Shown here: in pieces, positions 23,139 through 31,516 of the stretch
Position numbering within the stretch: position 1 is the first letter of the stretch
How the letters are laid out: each line of letters opens with the position of its first letter
Assembly (NCBI GenBank): GCA_002293425.1
Contig: DBDE01000037.1
Location: forward strand, 84,873-123,536
Reading direction: 5' to 3'
DNA: 38,664 nt
Source of the DNA: Alistipes sp. UBA940
Lineage (GTDB): Bacteria > Bacteroidota > Bacteroidia > Bacteroidales > Rikenellaceae
Notes under the pieces: model-generated
What the model saw: only the letters and a program-made list of their open reading frames with translations
What the model was told of the DNA's origin: nothing
Database searches by the model: none
Program-made: the position numbers and the translations under genes

Positions 23139-23366
23139 ATGATAATATTAATCTTCTCGATTCTGGCCGTGGCTGTTTTTGTGGTGGGGTTGTCGTTGAC
23201 TCTGATGGTCAAAGGCCACCATATCGACGGAGAAATATCGACCAACAAGAATATGCAAAGATTGGGGATAAGTTGCGTGGTGCACGACGCCCTGAGTACT
23301 CAGGACTGTTCCGAAAGCTCGTGTGCGAACTGTGCGGCACGTTGCACGAGCGACATAAACGGATAG
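23139..23366 (+). CDS. 75-aa small membrane protein with Cys-rich tail
   Basis: 75 aa. One N-terminal membrane helix (about residues 2-23, IILIFSILAVAVFVVGLSLT). A short basic linker follows, then LGISCVVHDALSTQDCSESS and CANCAARC: five cysteines in 24 residues, including a CxxC. Similar tiny membrane proteins with a Cys-containing tail occur in Bacteroidota, so the gene is probably real, and it has a well-placed promoter. The cysteines suggest metal or Fe-S binding or a disulfide role, but I do not recognise a named family. The last 67 bp overlap the 3' end of the convergent DUF2461 gene. Confidence 0.7.
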   Translation: MIILIFSILAVAVFVVGLSLTLMVKGHHIDGEISTNKNMQRLGISCVVHDALSTQDCSESSCANCAARCTSDING

Positions 23367-23992
23367 GTCTTGCTGAAATCTTCGGCCGCCCTCTTTGCCA
23401 GGTCTTTCGAGAACAAATACCCCTCGTCCACCACCTTGGTGATATGAAAATCTTTCAGCCTCAAATATTCATCCCACTCCGTACCCGCCGGAAAGCCCTT
23501 AGGCGTGCGGATCAGTGAATTGGACCTGTCCAGCTCGAAGCCGTGTTTGCCGGCACTCCGTAAACTCGCCATAACCTGTTCGCCATTATCAAACACCTCG
23601 TCCCTCACGCTCCGCAACACATCGGGCATAGGCATAAAAATCCCCGCATCCAAAAGGCAATCGCCAATCATCCCGCCACCCCGCGGCTCGACGTGAAAAT
23701 AGTACCCCGCATTGCCCGACTTCTTGCCCCCGGGACAAATATACAACCCGAAATGGGTCTTATAAGGCGTCTTATCGGTGCTGAACCGCGTATCGCGATA
23801 AATCCTGTAAGTGCAATCTTTCAAACTAAGATTCCCTGTCAGCGGATCGAACTTCTGAACCTCGGCCAGCAACTGCGACGCAAATTCGTTAAAGATGTTA
23901 TTCGCCTCGACATACCTCTCCTTATTGGCCGCAAACCACTCGCGATTATTGTTCTCACGCAACTCGGAAAGAAAACCCAGGATCGTCTTCAT
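23300..23992 (-). CDS. DUF2461 domain-containing protein
   Basis: 230 aa. It matches the DUF2461/TIGR02453 family: ILGFLSELRENNNREWFAAN, YRIYRDTRFSTDKTPYKTHF, and GYYFHVEPRGGGMIGDCLLD, with LIRTPKGFPAGTEWDEYLRL later. Function is not known. The stop at 23300 lies inside the convergent small membrane gene. Its ATG overlaps the topA stop (ATGA at 23989-23992), so it is the last gene of the glgA-DUF4270-topA transcript. Confidence 0.9.
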   Translation of the reverse strand: MKTILGFLSELRENNNREWFAANKERYVEANNIFNEFASQLLAEVQKFDPLTGNLSLKDCTYRIYRDTRFSTDKTPYKTHFGLYICPGGKKSGNAGYYFHVEPRGGGMIGDCLLDAGIFMPMPDVLRSVRDEVFDNGEQVMASLRSAGKHGFELDRSNSLIRTPKGFPAGTEWDEYLRLKDFHITKVVDEGYLFSKDLAKRAAEDFSKTYPFMSLVQRAAQFAHELSEQS

Positions 23993-26292
23993 AACTTCTT
24001 ACGGCGCACGGATGTGGCTTTCGAAGAAGCCGGTGTCTCGGCAACTATCTTTCTGGCACCTTCAATGGTCAAAAGCGAAGGCTCGATGGTCTTAGGGATC
24101 TTATAGTTCTTGCCCTGATAAGCGATATAGGGCCCATACCTCCCGTTCTTAACGACCAAATCGGGCTCCTCGGCAAATGTCTTCAACGGTTCACCCGCGC
24201 TCTTCTTAGCCTCCACCAACTTCATCGCATCCTGTAACGTGATCGTATAAGGATCGTCGCCCCGACCCAGCGAAGTGAACTTCCCGTCATACCGAACATA
24301 AGGGCCGAACCGCCCCACGCCGATAACGACCTCCTTGCCCTCGTACTCACCCAAACTGCGCGGCAACGACAAAAGCTCCAACGCCTGTTCCAAAGTGAGC
24401 GTCGCAATAAGCTGGCCCTTCTTCAAACTTGCCGACCGCGGCTTCTCGCCCTCCTTCTCCGGCTCGATCTGAACCATAGGTCCGAACCGTCCTATCCGCG
24501 CCGAAACCTCCCGACCCGTCTTCGGATCCACGCCCAGCACCCTCACATTATGGGTGTCCGCCCGCTCCTCGCCCATAGCCCGCTCGATCTCGGAGTGAAA
24601 GGGGGCATAAAACCGACCCAGCATATCCTGCCACCGCTCCTCGCCCTCGGCTATCTCGTCGAACTGTTTCTCGACGTTAGCCGTGAAATTGTAATCCAAT
24701 ATCCCGGGAAACTGGCCCTCCAAATAGTCATTCACCAACATCCCGATGTCCGTCGGCGACAACTTATTGACCTCCTTGCCCGTCGTCTCCGACAAAGTTT
24801 CGAAATCAACCGTCCCATTCTTTAAAACGAGCCGTCCATAATCTCTCTTCGTCCCATCCACGCTGCGCTTAACAACATAATCGCGGCTGATAACGGTCGA
24901 AATAGTGGGAGCATAAGTCGACGGTCGCCCGATGCCCAACTCCTCCAACTTCTTCACCAACGACGCCTCGCTATACCGCGGAGGCGGCTGAGTAAACCGC
25001 TGTGTAGCACTTATGCTGTCGACCCCGACGCTCTCCCCAACCGCCATCTTAGGCAACAAACCGCCATCCTCGTCACCGGCATCGTCCACCCCCTCGGAAT
25101 ACAACCGCAAAAACCCGTCGAAAAGAACAACCTCGCCCATCGCAGTAAAATGCTCACTCAACCCGCCGTCCAACTTCACCACGGTCTTCTCAATCTGCGC
25201 CGGCTTCATCTGCGAAGCCACGGCACGCTTCCAAATCAGCGAATACAACCGCTTCTCATCATTGGTACCCTCGACACTCTGTCTGTCGAAGTACGACGGG
25301 CGAATGGCCTCGTGCGCCTCCTGCGCCCCCTTGGAATTAGTCTTATAATTCCTCGTATTAGAGTACTGTTCGCCGAACAACGCGACCACCTCCTTCTTGG
25401 CCGCACCCAACGCAACACCCGAAAGGTTCACCGAGTCGGTACGCATATAAGTTATCAACCCCTGCTCATAGAGCTTCTGCGCCACACTCATCGTCCGCGC
25501 AACACCCATCCCCAGCTTCCGGCCAGCCTCCTGCTGCAACGTCGAAGTGGTAAACGGTGGCGCAGGGTAGCGCATCCCCGGCTTCTGCTCGACACTCGAC
25601 ACCCCGAAACTCACCCCGCTGCACCGGCGCAAAAACTCCTCCGCCTGCTCTCTGGTATCGAACCTGCTCGAACACTCGGCCTTAAACCCCTTCCCCCCGC
25701 CAGCAACAAACTCCCCGACAACCCGCCAATAATCGGTCGGCTTAAAATTGATAATCTCCCGCTCACGCTCAACAATCAACCTCACCGTCACGCTCTGAAC
25801 CCTCCCCGCCGAGAGTTGCGGCCTCACCTTTCTCCAAAGCAACGGCGACAACTCGAACCCCACCAACCGATCCAAGATCCGTCGCGCCTGCTGGGCATTG
25901 ACAATATTTATATCTATCCCGCGCGGATGCTCTATCGCACCCAAGATAGCGTTCTTGGTGATCTCGTGAAAAACAATCCTGCGCGTCTTCTCCGCTGGCA
26001 ACCCCAACGCTTCCGTCAAATGCCACGCGATAGCCTCTCCCTCGCGGTCCTCATCGGACGCCAACCAAACCACGTCGGCCTTCTTAGCGGCGGAAGTGAG
26101 CTCCCGAACCAACCTCTCCTTATCCGGATCGACCTCATAATGCGGAGCGAACCCATTCGCAATATCAACCCCGAGCCCCTTTTTCACAAGGTCTCTGATG
26201 TGTCCGTAACTCGAAACGACGGTGTAGTCCGCCCCCAGATATTTTCCGATTGTTTTCGCCTTGCTCGGCGACTCGACGATCACTAAATTCAT
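23989..26292 (-). CDS. topA: DNA topoisomerase I
   Basis: 767 aa. It relaxes negative supercoils through a 5'-phosphotyrosine intermediate. Toprim domain: MNLVIVESPSKAKTIGKYLG and VWLASDEDREGEAIAWHL. The active-site Tyr is in GLITYMRTDSVNLS. The C-terminus has three topo_C-type repeats (GRFGPMVQIE, GRFGPYVRYDGKFTSLG, NGRYGPYIAYQGKNY) without zinc-binding cysteines, the usual Bacteroidota form. A basic tail (SVRRKKL) ends the protein. The start overlaps the DUF4270 stop (ATGA). Confidence 0.95.
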   Translation of the reverse strand: MNLVIVESPSKAKTIGKYLGADYTVVSSYGHIRDLVKKGLGVDIANGFAPHYEVDPDKERLVRELTSAAKKADVVWLASDEDREGEAIAWHLTEALGLPAEKTRRIVFHEITKNAILGAIEHPRGIDINIVNAQQARRILDRLVGFELSPLLWRKVRPQLSAGRVQSVTVRLIVEREREIINFKPTDYWRVVGEFVAGGGKGFKAECSSRFDTREQAEEFLRRCSGVSFGVSSVEQKPGMRYPAPPFTTSTLQQEAGRKLGMGVARTMSVAQKLYEQGLITYMRTDSVNLSGVALGAAKKEVVALFGEQYSNTRNYKTNSKGAQEAHEAIRPSYFDRQSVEGTNDEKRLYSLIWKRAVASQMKPAQIEKTVVKLDGGLSEHFTAMGEVVLFDGFLRLYSEGVDDAGDEDGGLLPKMAVGESVGVDSISATQRFTQPPPRYSEASLVKKLEELGIGRPSTYAPTISTVISRDYVVKRSVDGTKRDYGRLVLKNGTVDFETLSETTGKEVNKLSPTDIGMLVNDYLEGQFPGILDYNFTANVEKQFDEIAEGEERWQDMLGRFYAPFHSEIERAMGEERADTHNVRVLGVDPKTGREVSARIGRFGPMVQIEPEKEGEKPRSASLKKGQLIATLTLEQALELLSLPRSLGEYEGKEVVIGVGRFGPYVRYDGKFTSLGRGDDPYTITLQDAMKLVEAKKSAGEPLKTFAEEPDLVVKNGRYGPYIAYQGKNYKIPKTIEPSLLTIEGARKIVAETPASSKATSVRRKKL

Positions 26293-27677
26293 CGCTCGAT
26301 AGTTGTGTAAGTAACCCTGATGGTGATGTCGTCGCCGCTCAATTCGCTGTTCTCATAGCAAAAAACATCAAAAGCCTCAGGGCCAAGATAAACGGCACGC
26401 GGCATCTTCCCCGCAGCCAACCGCTGAACATAAGTGGTGATGTCCAACTCATAATAACCCCTCGACCTGTTAAGATACCCGCCATAAGGCAACCCGCCCT
26501 GATACTGACTCTCCACCGCATAACGATAATCGGGAATAGGATTCAAAAAACGATAATCGACATAACTCCCCAACCGCTCCACCGACGAGTCCAAAACATC
26601 CACCCCGTCGTCTTCGAGCCAAATGCGCATCATCGCCTGATTAATCAACACGTCCCTGTCGCCATCGCCCAACGCACTAACAGTGGCAACAAAGCTGTCG
26701 GTAAACCGCAAGTACGTCCCCACGCCCCCCATGCCCTGAACATAAACCGTTTCGAGCGGCTCGCTGGTGGCCAAAGTGTCGGTAAACCCGTTTGTCCTCG
26801 CCTCCAACTCTCCAAGCACACTCCCCGAATAGTCCCACTCGGCCATTCCCACCGAAACATTATCCCACTCCGTAACCTGTCCCGTCATCTGATCGACCGC
26901 GTCGGTGTCGCGAAAACTGAAATAAGTGACAATCGTGTCGTAAATAGCATTCTGGTCCAGCGTGTCGTGGTTCCTGACGTGCAACCGCATTCCCGACCCA
27001 CTCAAATCGGCCCTGATCACAGCGCCATCCCGCGGCGAACCCTCCGAAGGAACGACATACAACCCGTTGAACTCCTCTCTGAAAAGCGAATCGGTCGTAT
27101 AAACATCCCAATCCGAATTGACTATCCGCTCCAAATACTCCTTGCCCCGAGCCGTGGGAAACAACCGCGCCTCCACCTCGCCCTTACCACCCCGATGGCT
27201 GAACTCGAAAAGCTTCTCGCCCCGATAATCCTCCACCGGAAAATTGGCACGATAAACCGAATCGCGATGCAACTCGCCCTCCACCTCATAAACGTCGAAG
27301 CTCTGCACCAAATCGGGATTCCCACCCGTTTCGGTGACAGTCAACAATATACTCAGAGAGTCGATTATCGGCCTCAAACCATAACCATCGACATCCTCAT
27401 AAGGCACCGTGATGGGCAAAAACTGCAAAAGAGCACTCGCCCTGCGCGCACCATAAACGCTCCCACCGTCCACCATCCGACCCAAATAAGCACTCCCCAT
27501 TCGCGACGAAGGCACACTGTCCTGCCTATACAGAAAAGTTTCCACCCCATCGCCAACGGTGAAAACCTCGATATTCATCTGCTGATTGTCCGGCAACAAG
27601 CTCTGGCCCAACCGGTCGTCCACCTCGGTGCAACCCCACAACAGCAAAACGACAAAAAAACTACAAAATCGCATCAT
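26289..27677 (-). CDS. DUF4270 domain-containing lipoprotein
   Basis: 462 aa. The N-terminus MMRFCSFFVVLLLWGCTEVD is a lipoprotein signal with Cys near residue 16. The rest is beta-rich with the DUF4270 layout: LGQSLLPDNQQMNIEVFTV, RTYL-type mid-region motifs and the C-terminal YELDITTYVQRLAAGK and DITIRVTYTTIE. DUF4270 proteins are surface or periplasmic lipoproteins of unknown function. It sits next to the glycogen synthase gene in many Bacteroidales, as here. Start: ATG 27677 or 27674, just inside the end of glgA; a longer frame from 27716 is rejected for lack of a signal peptide. Confidence 0.85.
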   Translation of the reverse strand: MMRFCSFFVVLLLWGCTEVDDRLGQSLLPDNQQMNIEVFTVGDGVETFLYRQDSVPSSRMGSAYLGRMVDGGSVYGARRASALLQFLPITVPYEDVDGYGLRPIIDSLSILLTVTETGGNPDLVQSFDVYEVEGELHRDSVYRANFPVEDYRGEKLFEFSHRGGKGEVEARLFPTARGKEYLERIVNSDWDVYTTDSLFREEFNGLYVVPSEGSPRDGAVIRADLSGSGMRLHVRNHDTLDQNAIYDTIVTYFSFRDTDAVDQMTGQVTEWDNVSVGMAEWDYSGSVLGELEARTNGFTDTLATSEPLETVYVQGMGGVGTYLRFTDSFVATVSALGDGDRDVLINQAMMRIWLEDDGVDVLDSSVERLGSYVDYRFLNPIPDYRYAVESQYQGGLPYGGYLNRSRGYYELDITTYVQRLAAGKMPRAVYLGPEAFDVFCYENSELSGDDITIRVTYTTIER

Positions 27678-28401
27678 AGAACTTCTCATAATCATCCAAA
27701 TACCCGTCTCCACCATAATTCTCCATCACCCGCTTGCCACTCTTAACCGCATAATCCACCAAGCTCCGATCCCTGAGCGGCTCCTCGACCACCACTCCGT
27801 CCGCCAAGTCGATAACGCGCTTTTTGAGATTTTCGTATGCCGGATCGAGCTTCGGAAACGGAAAATCCCCGTCATAAAGCGACACCACGATCCGATTGTC
27901 CTTAAAAATCGGGTCGTCGCCAAAAACATCCCTCATCAACAACGGCGCAACACACGAAATCCATCCGTGGCAATGCAGCACGTCGGGCGCCCAACGCAGC
28001 TTCTTCACCGTCTCCATCACCCCGCGGGCAAAAAATATGGCCCGTTCGTCGTTATCCTCGAAAAACTCGCCCTTCTCGTCCCTCAACGTGGCCTTTCGGT
28101 GAAAATAGTCGTCATTATCAATGAAATATATCTGCACCCTGACCGCCGGAATGCTCGCAACCTTAATTATCAGCTGATGATCGTTCCCGCCGATGATAAG
28201 GTTCATCCCGCTCAGCCGAATAACCTCGTGCAACTGGTTCCTGCGCTCATTCACCAGCCCATAACGCGGCATAAACGTGCGAATCTCGCCTCCGCGCTCC
28301 TGCATCCCCTGGGCCAACACACGGGCACGCCCTGAAATGACACCCTCCTCCAAATAGGGTGTCACCTCCTGGCACACATATAATATCTTTCTTTTGCTCA
28401 A
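27661..28401 (-). CDS. Glycogen/starch synthase, GT5 catalytic N-terminal domain only
   Basis: 246 aa. It begins KRKILYVCQEVTPYLEEGVI, the GT5 N-terminal domain, with IRTFMPRYGLVNERR and PDVLHCHGWISCVAPLL. Full glycogen synthases are about 480 aa with a second GT1 domain that carries the nucleotide-sugar site; this protein ends after the first domain. Short forms are common in Bacteroidota, so this is probably not a local truncation. Whether it has synthase activity alone is doubtful. The start appears to be TTG at 28401: no ATG fits, and the -7 box TACCTTTG lies just upstream. Confidence 0.8.
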   Translation of the reverse strand: MSKRKILYVCQEVTPYLEEGVISGRARVLAQGMQERGGEIRTFMPRYGLVNERRNQLHEVIRLSGMNLIIGGNDHQLIIKVASIPAVRVQIYFIDNDDYFHRKATLRDEKGEFFEDNDERAIFFARGVMETVKKLRWAPDVLHCHGWISCVAPLLMRDVFGDDPIFKDNRIVVSLYDGDFPFPKLDPAYENLKKRVIDLADGVVVEEPLRDRSLVDYAVKSGKRVMENYGGDGYLDDYEKFYDAIL

Positions 28402-28409
28402 CTCAGCTA

Positions 28410-28417
28410 CAAAGGTA
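28410..28417 (-). promoter_or_regulatory. -7 box (TACCTTTG) for glgA-DUF4270-topA-DUF2461
   Basis: Perfect box on the minus strand, in the 24-bp gap after queA, 8 nt before the TTG start at 28401. Confidence 0.6.
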
Positions 28418-28425
28418 CGAAAAAA

Positions 28426-29475
28426 TTATATAATGAGCATTGCGTCGCCGTAAGTCCCGAACCGGTATCCCTCGCGAATAGCCTCCTGGTAAGCCTTCAT
28501 CACCACATCGAAGCCGCCGAAAGCCACCGTCATCATCAGCTGGGTCGACTGCGGAGTGTGGAAATTGGTCACCATAGCATCGGCCGTCGTGAAGTCATAG
28601 GGGTGGAAAATAAACTTGTTCGTCCAACCGTCGAAGGGTTTGAGCATCCCGCCCGTCGACACCGAGCTCTCCATCGTGCGCATCACCGTCGTCCCCACCG
28701 CAACCACCTTCTTGCCGGCACGCTTCCCCGCATTGACCGTCTCCACCGCCCGCTCGTCCACCACAATCTGCTCCGAGTCCATCTTGTGCTTGGTCAAATC
28801 CTCCACATCCACCGTCCGGAAGTTGCCCAACCCCACGTGAAGCGTGATCTCGGCCTGGCGAATGCCCTTTATCTCCATCCGTTTCAACAGGTGTTTCGAG
28901 AAGTGCAACCCCGCCGTGGGAGCCGCCACCGCCCCCTCGTGCTTGGCGTAAATGGTCTGGTACCGCTCCTCGTCCTCGGGCTCCACCTTGTCGCGCACCC
29001 AGCGCGGCAACGGCGTCTCGCCCAGCTTATACAGCGCATCCTTGAACTCCTCGTGCGTCCCGTCGAACAGGAACCGCAGCGTCCTCCCCCGTGAAGTGGT
29101 GTTGTCTATCACCTCGGCAACCAACAAATCGTCCTCGCCGAAATAGAGCTTGTTGCCGATGCGGATTTTGCGCGCCGGATCGACCAGCACATCCCACAGC
29201 TTCAGGTCGTGGTTCAACTCGCGCAGCAAAAATATCTCGATCTCCGCCCCCGTCTTCTCCTTGTTGCCGTAAAGCCTGGCGGGAAAAACCTTGGTGTTGT
29301 TGAACACGAACACATCGTCCGCATCGAAATAGTTGATAATATCCTTAAAAACCACGTGCTCTATCTCCCCCGTCTTGCGATTAACAACCAACAAGCGGCT
29401 TTCGTCACGGTTTTCGACAGGATGAGTTGCCATCAGCGACGAGGAGAACGGATAGGTATATTGTGACAGTTTCAT
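28426..29475 (-). CDS. queA: S-adenosylmethionine:tRNA ribosyltransferase-isomerase QueA
   Basis: 349 aa. It transfers and isomerises the ribosyl moiety of SAM to make epoxyqueuosine in tRNA. Conserved segments: VFVFNNTKVFPARLYGNK, HEGAVAAPTAGLHFSKHLLK, ITLHVGLGNFRTVDVEDL, VVAVGTTVMRTMES and VTNFHTPQSTQLMMTVAFGG. ATG 29475 (MKLSQYTYPF) is chosen; the in-frame extension to 29538 lacks homology. A 98-bp gap separates it from truB and contains no clear TAnnTTTG box. A GAGGT/ACCTC hairpin formed at the truB stop is a weak attenuator candidate. Confidence 0.93.
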   Translation of the reverse strand: MKLSQYTYPFSSSLMATHPVENRDESRLLVVNRKTGEIEHVVFKDIINYFDADDVFVFNNTKVFPARLYGNKEKTGAEIEIFLLRELNHDLKLWDVLVDPARKIRIGNKLYFGEDDLLVAEVIDNTTSRGRTLRFLFDGTHEEFKDALYKLGETPLPRWVRDKVEPEDEERYQTIYAKHEGAVAAPTAGLHFSKHLLKRMEIKGIRQAEITLHVGLGNFRTVDVEDLTKHKMDSEQIVVDERAVETVNAGKRAGKKVVAVGTTVMRTMESSVSTGGMLKPFDGWTNKFIFHPYDFTTADAMVTNFHTPQSTQLMMTVAFGGFDVVMKAYQEAIREGYRFGTYGDAMLII

Positions 29476-29573
29476 TTTCTCATTCAGATAAGTTTGACGT
29501 TTTTCGAAAAATAAACGACGAATATTTACTATACGCAAAAAGTCGCGATTTGTTTCACGGTTCCGAGGTTTTT

Positions 29574-30266
29574 TTACCTCAACCGCTCGACAACATCCTC
29601 CAACGTCAACGCATCATCCACCGTGAGTTCGCCCGAACGGGTCCTGCGCAACGACGCCAAATAAGCCCCGCTCGCCAACGCCTCGCCTATCTCCATCGCC
29701 AGCGAGCGAATATAGGTTCCCTTGCTGCACTCGACCCTGATGCGAATGTGCGGCAAATCGCACTCCAAAAGCTCCATCGAATAGATATTAACCAACGCCC
29801 GCCGCATCTCGGGCTGTTCGCCCTCGCGCGCCATCTCATAAGCACGCCGGCCCGCAAACTTCTTAGCCGAATAGACCGGCGGCGTCTGCAACCGCTCACC
29901 GCTCAGGTTTTTCAATGCCAGCTCCACATCCGCCCGCGTGATGTGCTCCCACGGATGGGACTTATCAACCGGATGCTCCAAATCGCCACTCACCGTCGAG
30001 CCGCCCAACACCACCTCGGCCTCATACTCTTTCCTGCCCGCCATCAACTCGTCCACCCGCTTGGTGGCCGCGCCGATGCAAACCACCAGCACCCCCGTCG
30101 CCAACGGATCGAGCGTACCGGCGTGACCAACCTTGATCTTGCGATAACCCAGCTTCTGAAGCGCAACCTTGACCTTGCGCACCACATCGGTCGACGTCCA
30201 CTCCAAAGGCTTGTCGACACACAGCACATACCCCGCCGGGAAATCTGTCTCCTTAGAAAACTTCAT
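29574..30266 (-). CDS. truB: tRNA pseudouridine-55 synthase TruB
   Basis: 230 aa. It converts U55 of tRNAs to pseudouridine. The catalytic Asp lies in VGHAGTLDPLATGVLVVCIG. The N-terminal GYVLCVDKPLEWTSTDVVRK and the later YSAKKFAGRRAYEMAREG and CSKGTYIRSLAMEIGEALA are typical. It lacks the C-terminal PUA domain of larger homologues. ATG 30266 has nearby palindromic element D between it and uppP. It is probably in one operon with ftsX-DUF3098-uppP. Confidence 0.93.
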   Translation of the reverse strand: MKFSKETDFPAGYVLCVDKPLEWTSTDVVRKVKVALQKLGYRKIKVGHAGTLDPLATGVLVVCIGAATKRVDELMAGRKEYEAEVVLGGSTVSGDLEHPVDKSHPWEHITRADVELALKNLSGERLQTPPVYSAKKFAGRRAYEMAREGEQPEMRRALVNIYSMELLECDLPHIRIRVECSKGTYIRSLAMEIGEALASGAYLASLRRTRSGELTVDDALTLEDVVERLR

Positions 30267-30274
30267 AGCTTTTT

Positions 30275-30329
30275 CGAGTTGCGTCGCAACTCGCTCGGCC
30301 CGCTAAAGCGCGGGAGCGGGCCGAAAAAA
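30275..30329 (-). repeat. Palindromic element, type I, copy D, between uppP and truB
   Basis: 55 nt, the same length as copies A and B. Plus strand: small hairpin CGAGTTGC-GTC-GCAACTCG (30275-30293), CT, perfect large hairpin CGGCCCGCT/AGCGGGCCG (30296-30323) with a 10-nt loop, then AAAAAA. The A run directly abuts the uppP stop codon. It fills nearly all of the 63-bp gap in the operon, oriented as in the intragenic copies. Confidence 0.85.
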
Positions 30330-31094
30330 TTATACGAAATAATAAATAATTGTACTCACCCCGACCACCGCGCAATAGGCGGCGAACCAGCCCAACCTGC
30401 TCCGCTTAACCATCTCGATCATAAACCGGCAAGCGAAACAACCCACCACAAACGCCGCCAAAAATCCGGCCGTCAACGCGGCAACATCCACCCCTCCCCC
30501 GAAATCACCACCCACAACGTCCAAAAACGCATTGCCCAGGATCGGAACAATCACCATCAAAAACGAGAACTGCGCCACCCGCGCCTTATCCACCCCCAGC
30601 AAGAGCCCCGTGGCAATGGTGGTTCCGCTGCGGCTCAATCCCGGAAGCGCGGCAAAAGCCTGTCCGACACCGATGACAAACGCATTTTTATAGGTGATGT
30701 TCCCGCCACCACGCGCGGACTTTCGACTGGCAAACCACAACAACACAGCTGTCAGAACCAACATCGCCCCCACGATCAACAAAACGTGGGGCGACGACAA
30801 AACGGCATTCAGCTCGCTCCTGAAACACAGCCCCACCACAGCCACCGGAACAGCCGACAGAGCCAGCTTCCCGATCATCGCCCAATCCCAAAACAGCCCC
30901 TTCACCTCCCGCCAAAGAACCACGACCGTCGCCATCACCGTCGCCAAATGAAGCGTCAGATCGAACGTCAGATTATCCGTCAGCTCGACCCCCAGCACCT
31001 CCTTGGCAATTTGCAGATGGCCGCTGGACGAGACAGGCAAAAATTCGGTCAACCCCTGAACAATGCCCAGAACGATAGCCTCCAGAATGCTCAT
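30330..31094 (-). CDS. uppP: Undecaprenyl-diphosphate phosphatase UppP/BacA
   Basis: 254 aa. It dephosphorylates C55-PP to recycle the carrier lipid for wall synthesis; overexpression gives bacitracin resistance. The conserved motif GLTEFLPVSSSGHLQ is at the N-terminus and AALPGLSRSGTTIATG near the middle. Eight hydrophobic segments fit the family. It overlaps DUF3098 by 4 bp (ATGA). Element D follows its stop directly. Confidence 0.94.
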   Translation of the reverse strand: MSILEAIVLGIVQGLTEFLPVSSSGHLQIAKEVLGVELTDNLTFDLTLHLATVMATVVVLWREVKGLFWDWAMIGKLALSAVPVAVVGLCFRSELNAVLSSPHVLLIVGAMLVLTAVLLWFASRKSARGGGNITYKNAFVIGVGQAFAALPGLSRSGTTIATGLLLGVDKARVAQFSFLMVIVPILGNAFLDVVGGDFGGGVDVAALTAGFLAAFVVGCFACRFMIEMVKRSRLGWFAAYCAVVGVSTIIYYFV

Positions 31095-31294
31095 CGAAAC
31101 CGCTTCATTATGGCATAGACCTCGAACAGGAATCCGCCGATGACCACGATGGGCGCAAGGGTGACACGGCGCGGCGAGAACATCTGCTCATTGAACACAT
31201 CGCTCGCATCGCTTCCGCCGCCCGCCATCAACACAAATCCGACAACGATTATGAGCAAACCCACAATCATCAGGTAATAGTTTTTTTTTGTCAT
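31091..31294 (-). CDS. DUF3098 two-TM small protein
   Basis: 67 aa. Two membrane helices (YLMIVGLLIIVVGFVLMAGG and LAPIVVIGGFLFEVYAIM) flank a short loop, DASDVFNEQMFSPRR. It matches DUF3098, conserved in Bacteroidota between ftsX and uppP. Function is unknown; the position suggests a role at the division or wall-synthesis site. It starts at 31294 with ATG, followed by a run of Lys codons. Confidence 0.88.
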   Translation of the reverse strand: MTKKNYYLMIVGLLIIVVGFVLMAGGGSDASDVFNEQMFSPRRVTLAPIVVIGGFLFEVYAIMKRFR

Positions 31295-31516
31295 ATCATA
31301 AATTCATTTTTCGACCGTCTGGGCTCGGCCCCTTGCACGGTCATCGGCGTATCATCCGACTCGCTCGATCACGTAAGATACGCCCGCAAAACATTCTAAG
31401 GAATAGTGCGCGTGGCGTACTGACGCCAATCTTCGCTTTCGTCTGACACGCCGAGATGACCCACGACCACCTCACGCCCCTCCCCGCGCACAGGATCATT
31501 TTTCACTATTAGCTTC
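31295..31516. other. 222-nt structured gap inside the ftsX-DUF3098 operon
   Basis: A non-coding stretch in a normally tight operon. Perfect complementary arms: GACCGT/ACGGTC (31313-31318, 31337-31342) with inner GGGC/GCCC; GCGTATC/GATACGC (31347-31353, 31377-31383); GTGCGCG/CGCGCAC (31406-31412, 31485-31491) enclosing GGCGT/ACGCC (31414-31427). A 36-codon minus-strand frame (31396-31506, GTG start) with a plausible peptide, VVVGHLGVSDESEDWRQYA, crosses one stem, so either reading is possible. I see no promoter or tRNA-like shape. It could be an RNA element, a degenerate gene or a repeat. Confidence 0.5.

Noticed and set aside
26250..27746. 498-codon plus-strand frame over the DUF4270 gene
   Set aside because: No domain, basic low-complexity composition, and antisense to a lipoprotein gene with a clear signal.
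29563..29590. GAGGT/ACCTC hairpin at the truB stop as a terminator
   Set aside because: The stem is only 5 bp with an A-rich loop and no U-tract; at most a weak attenuator.
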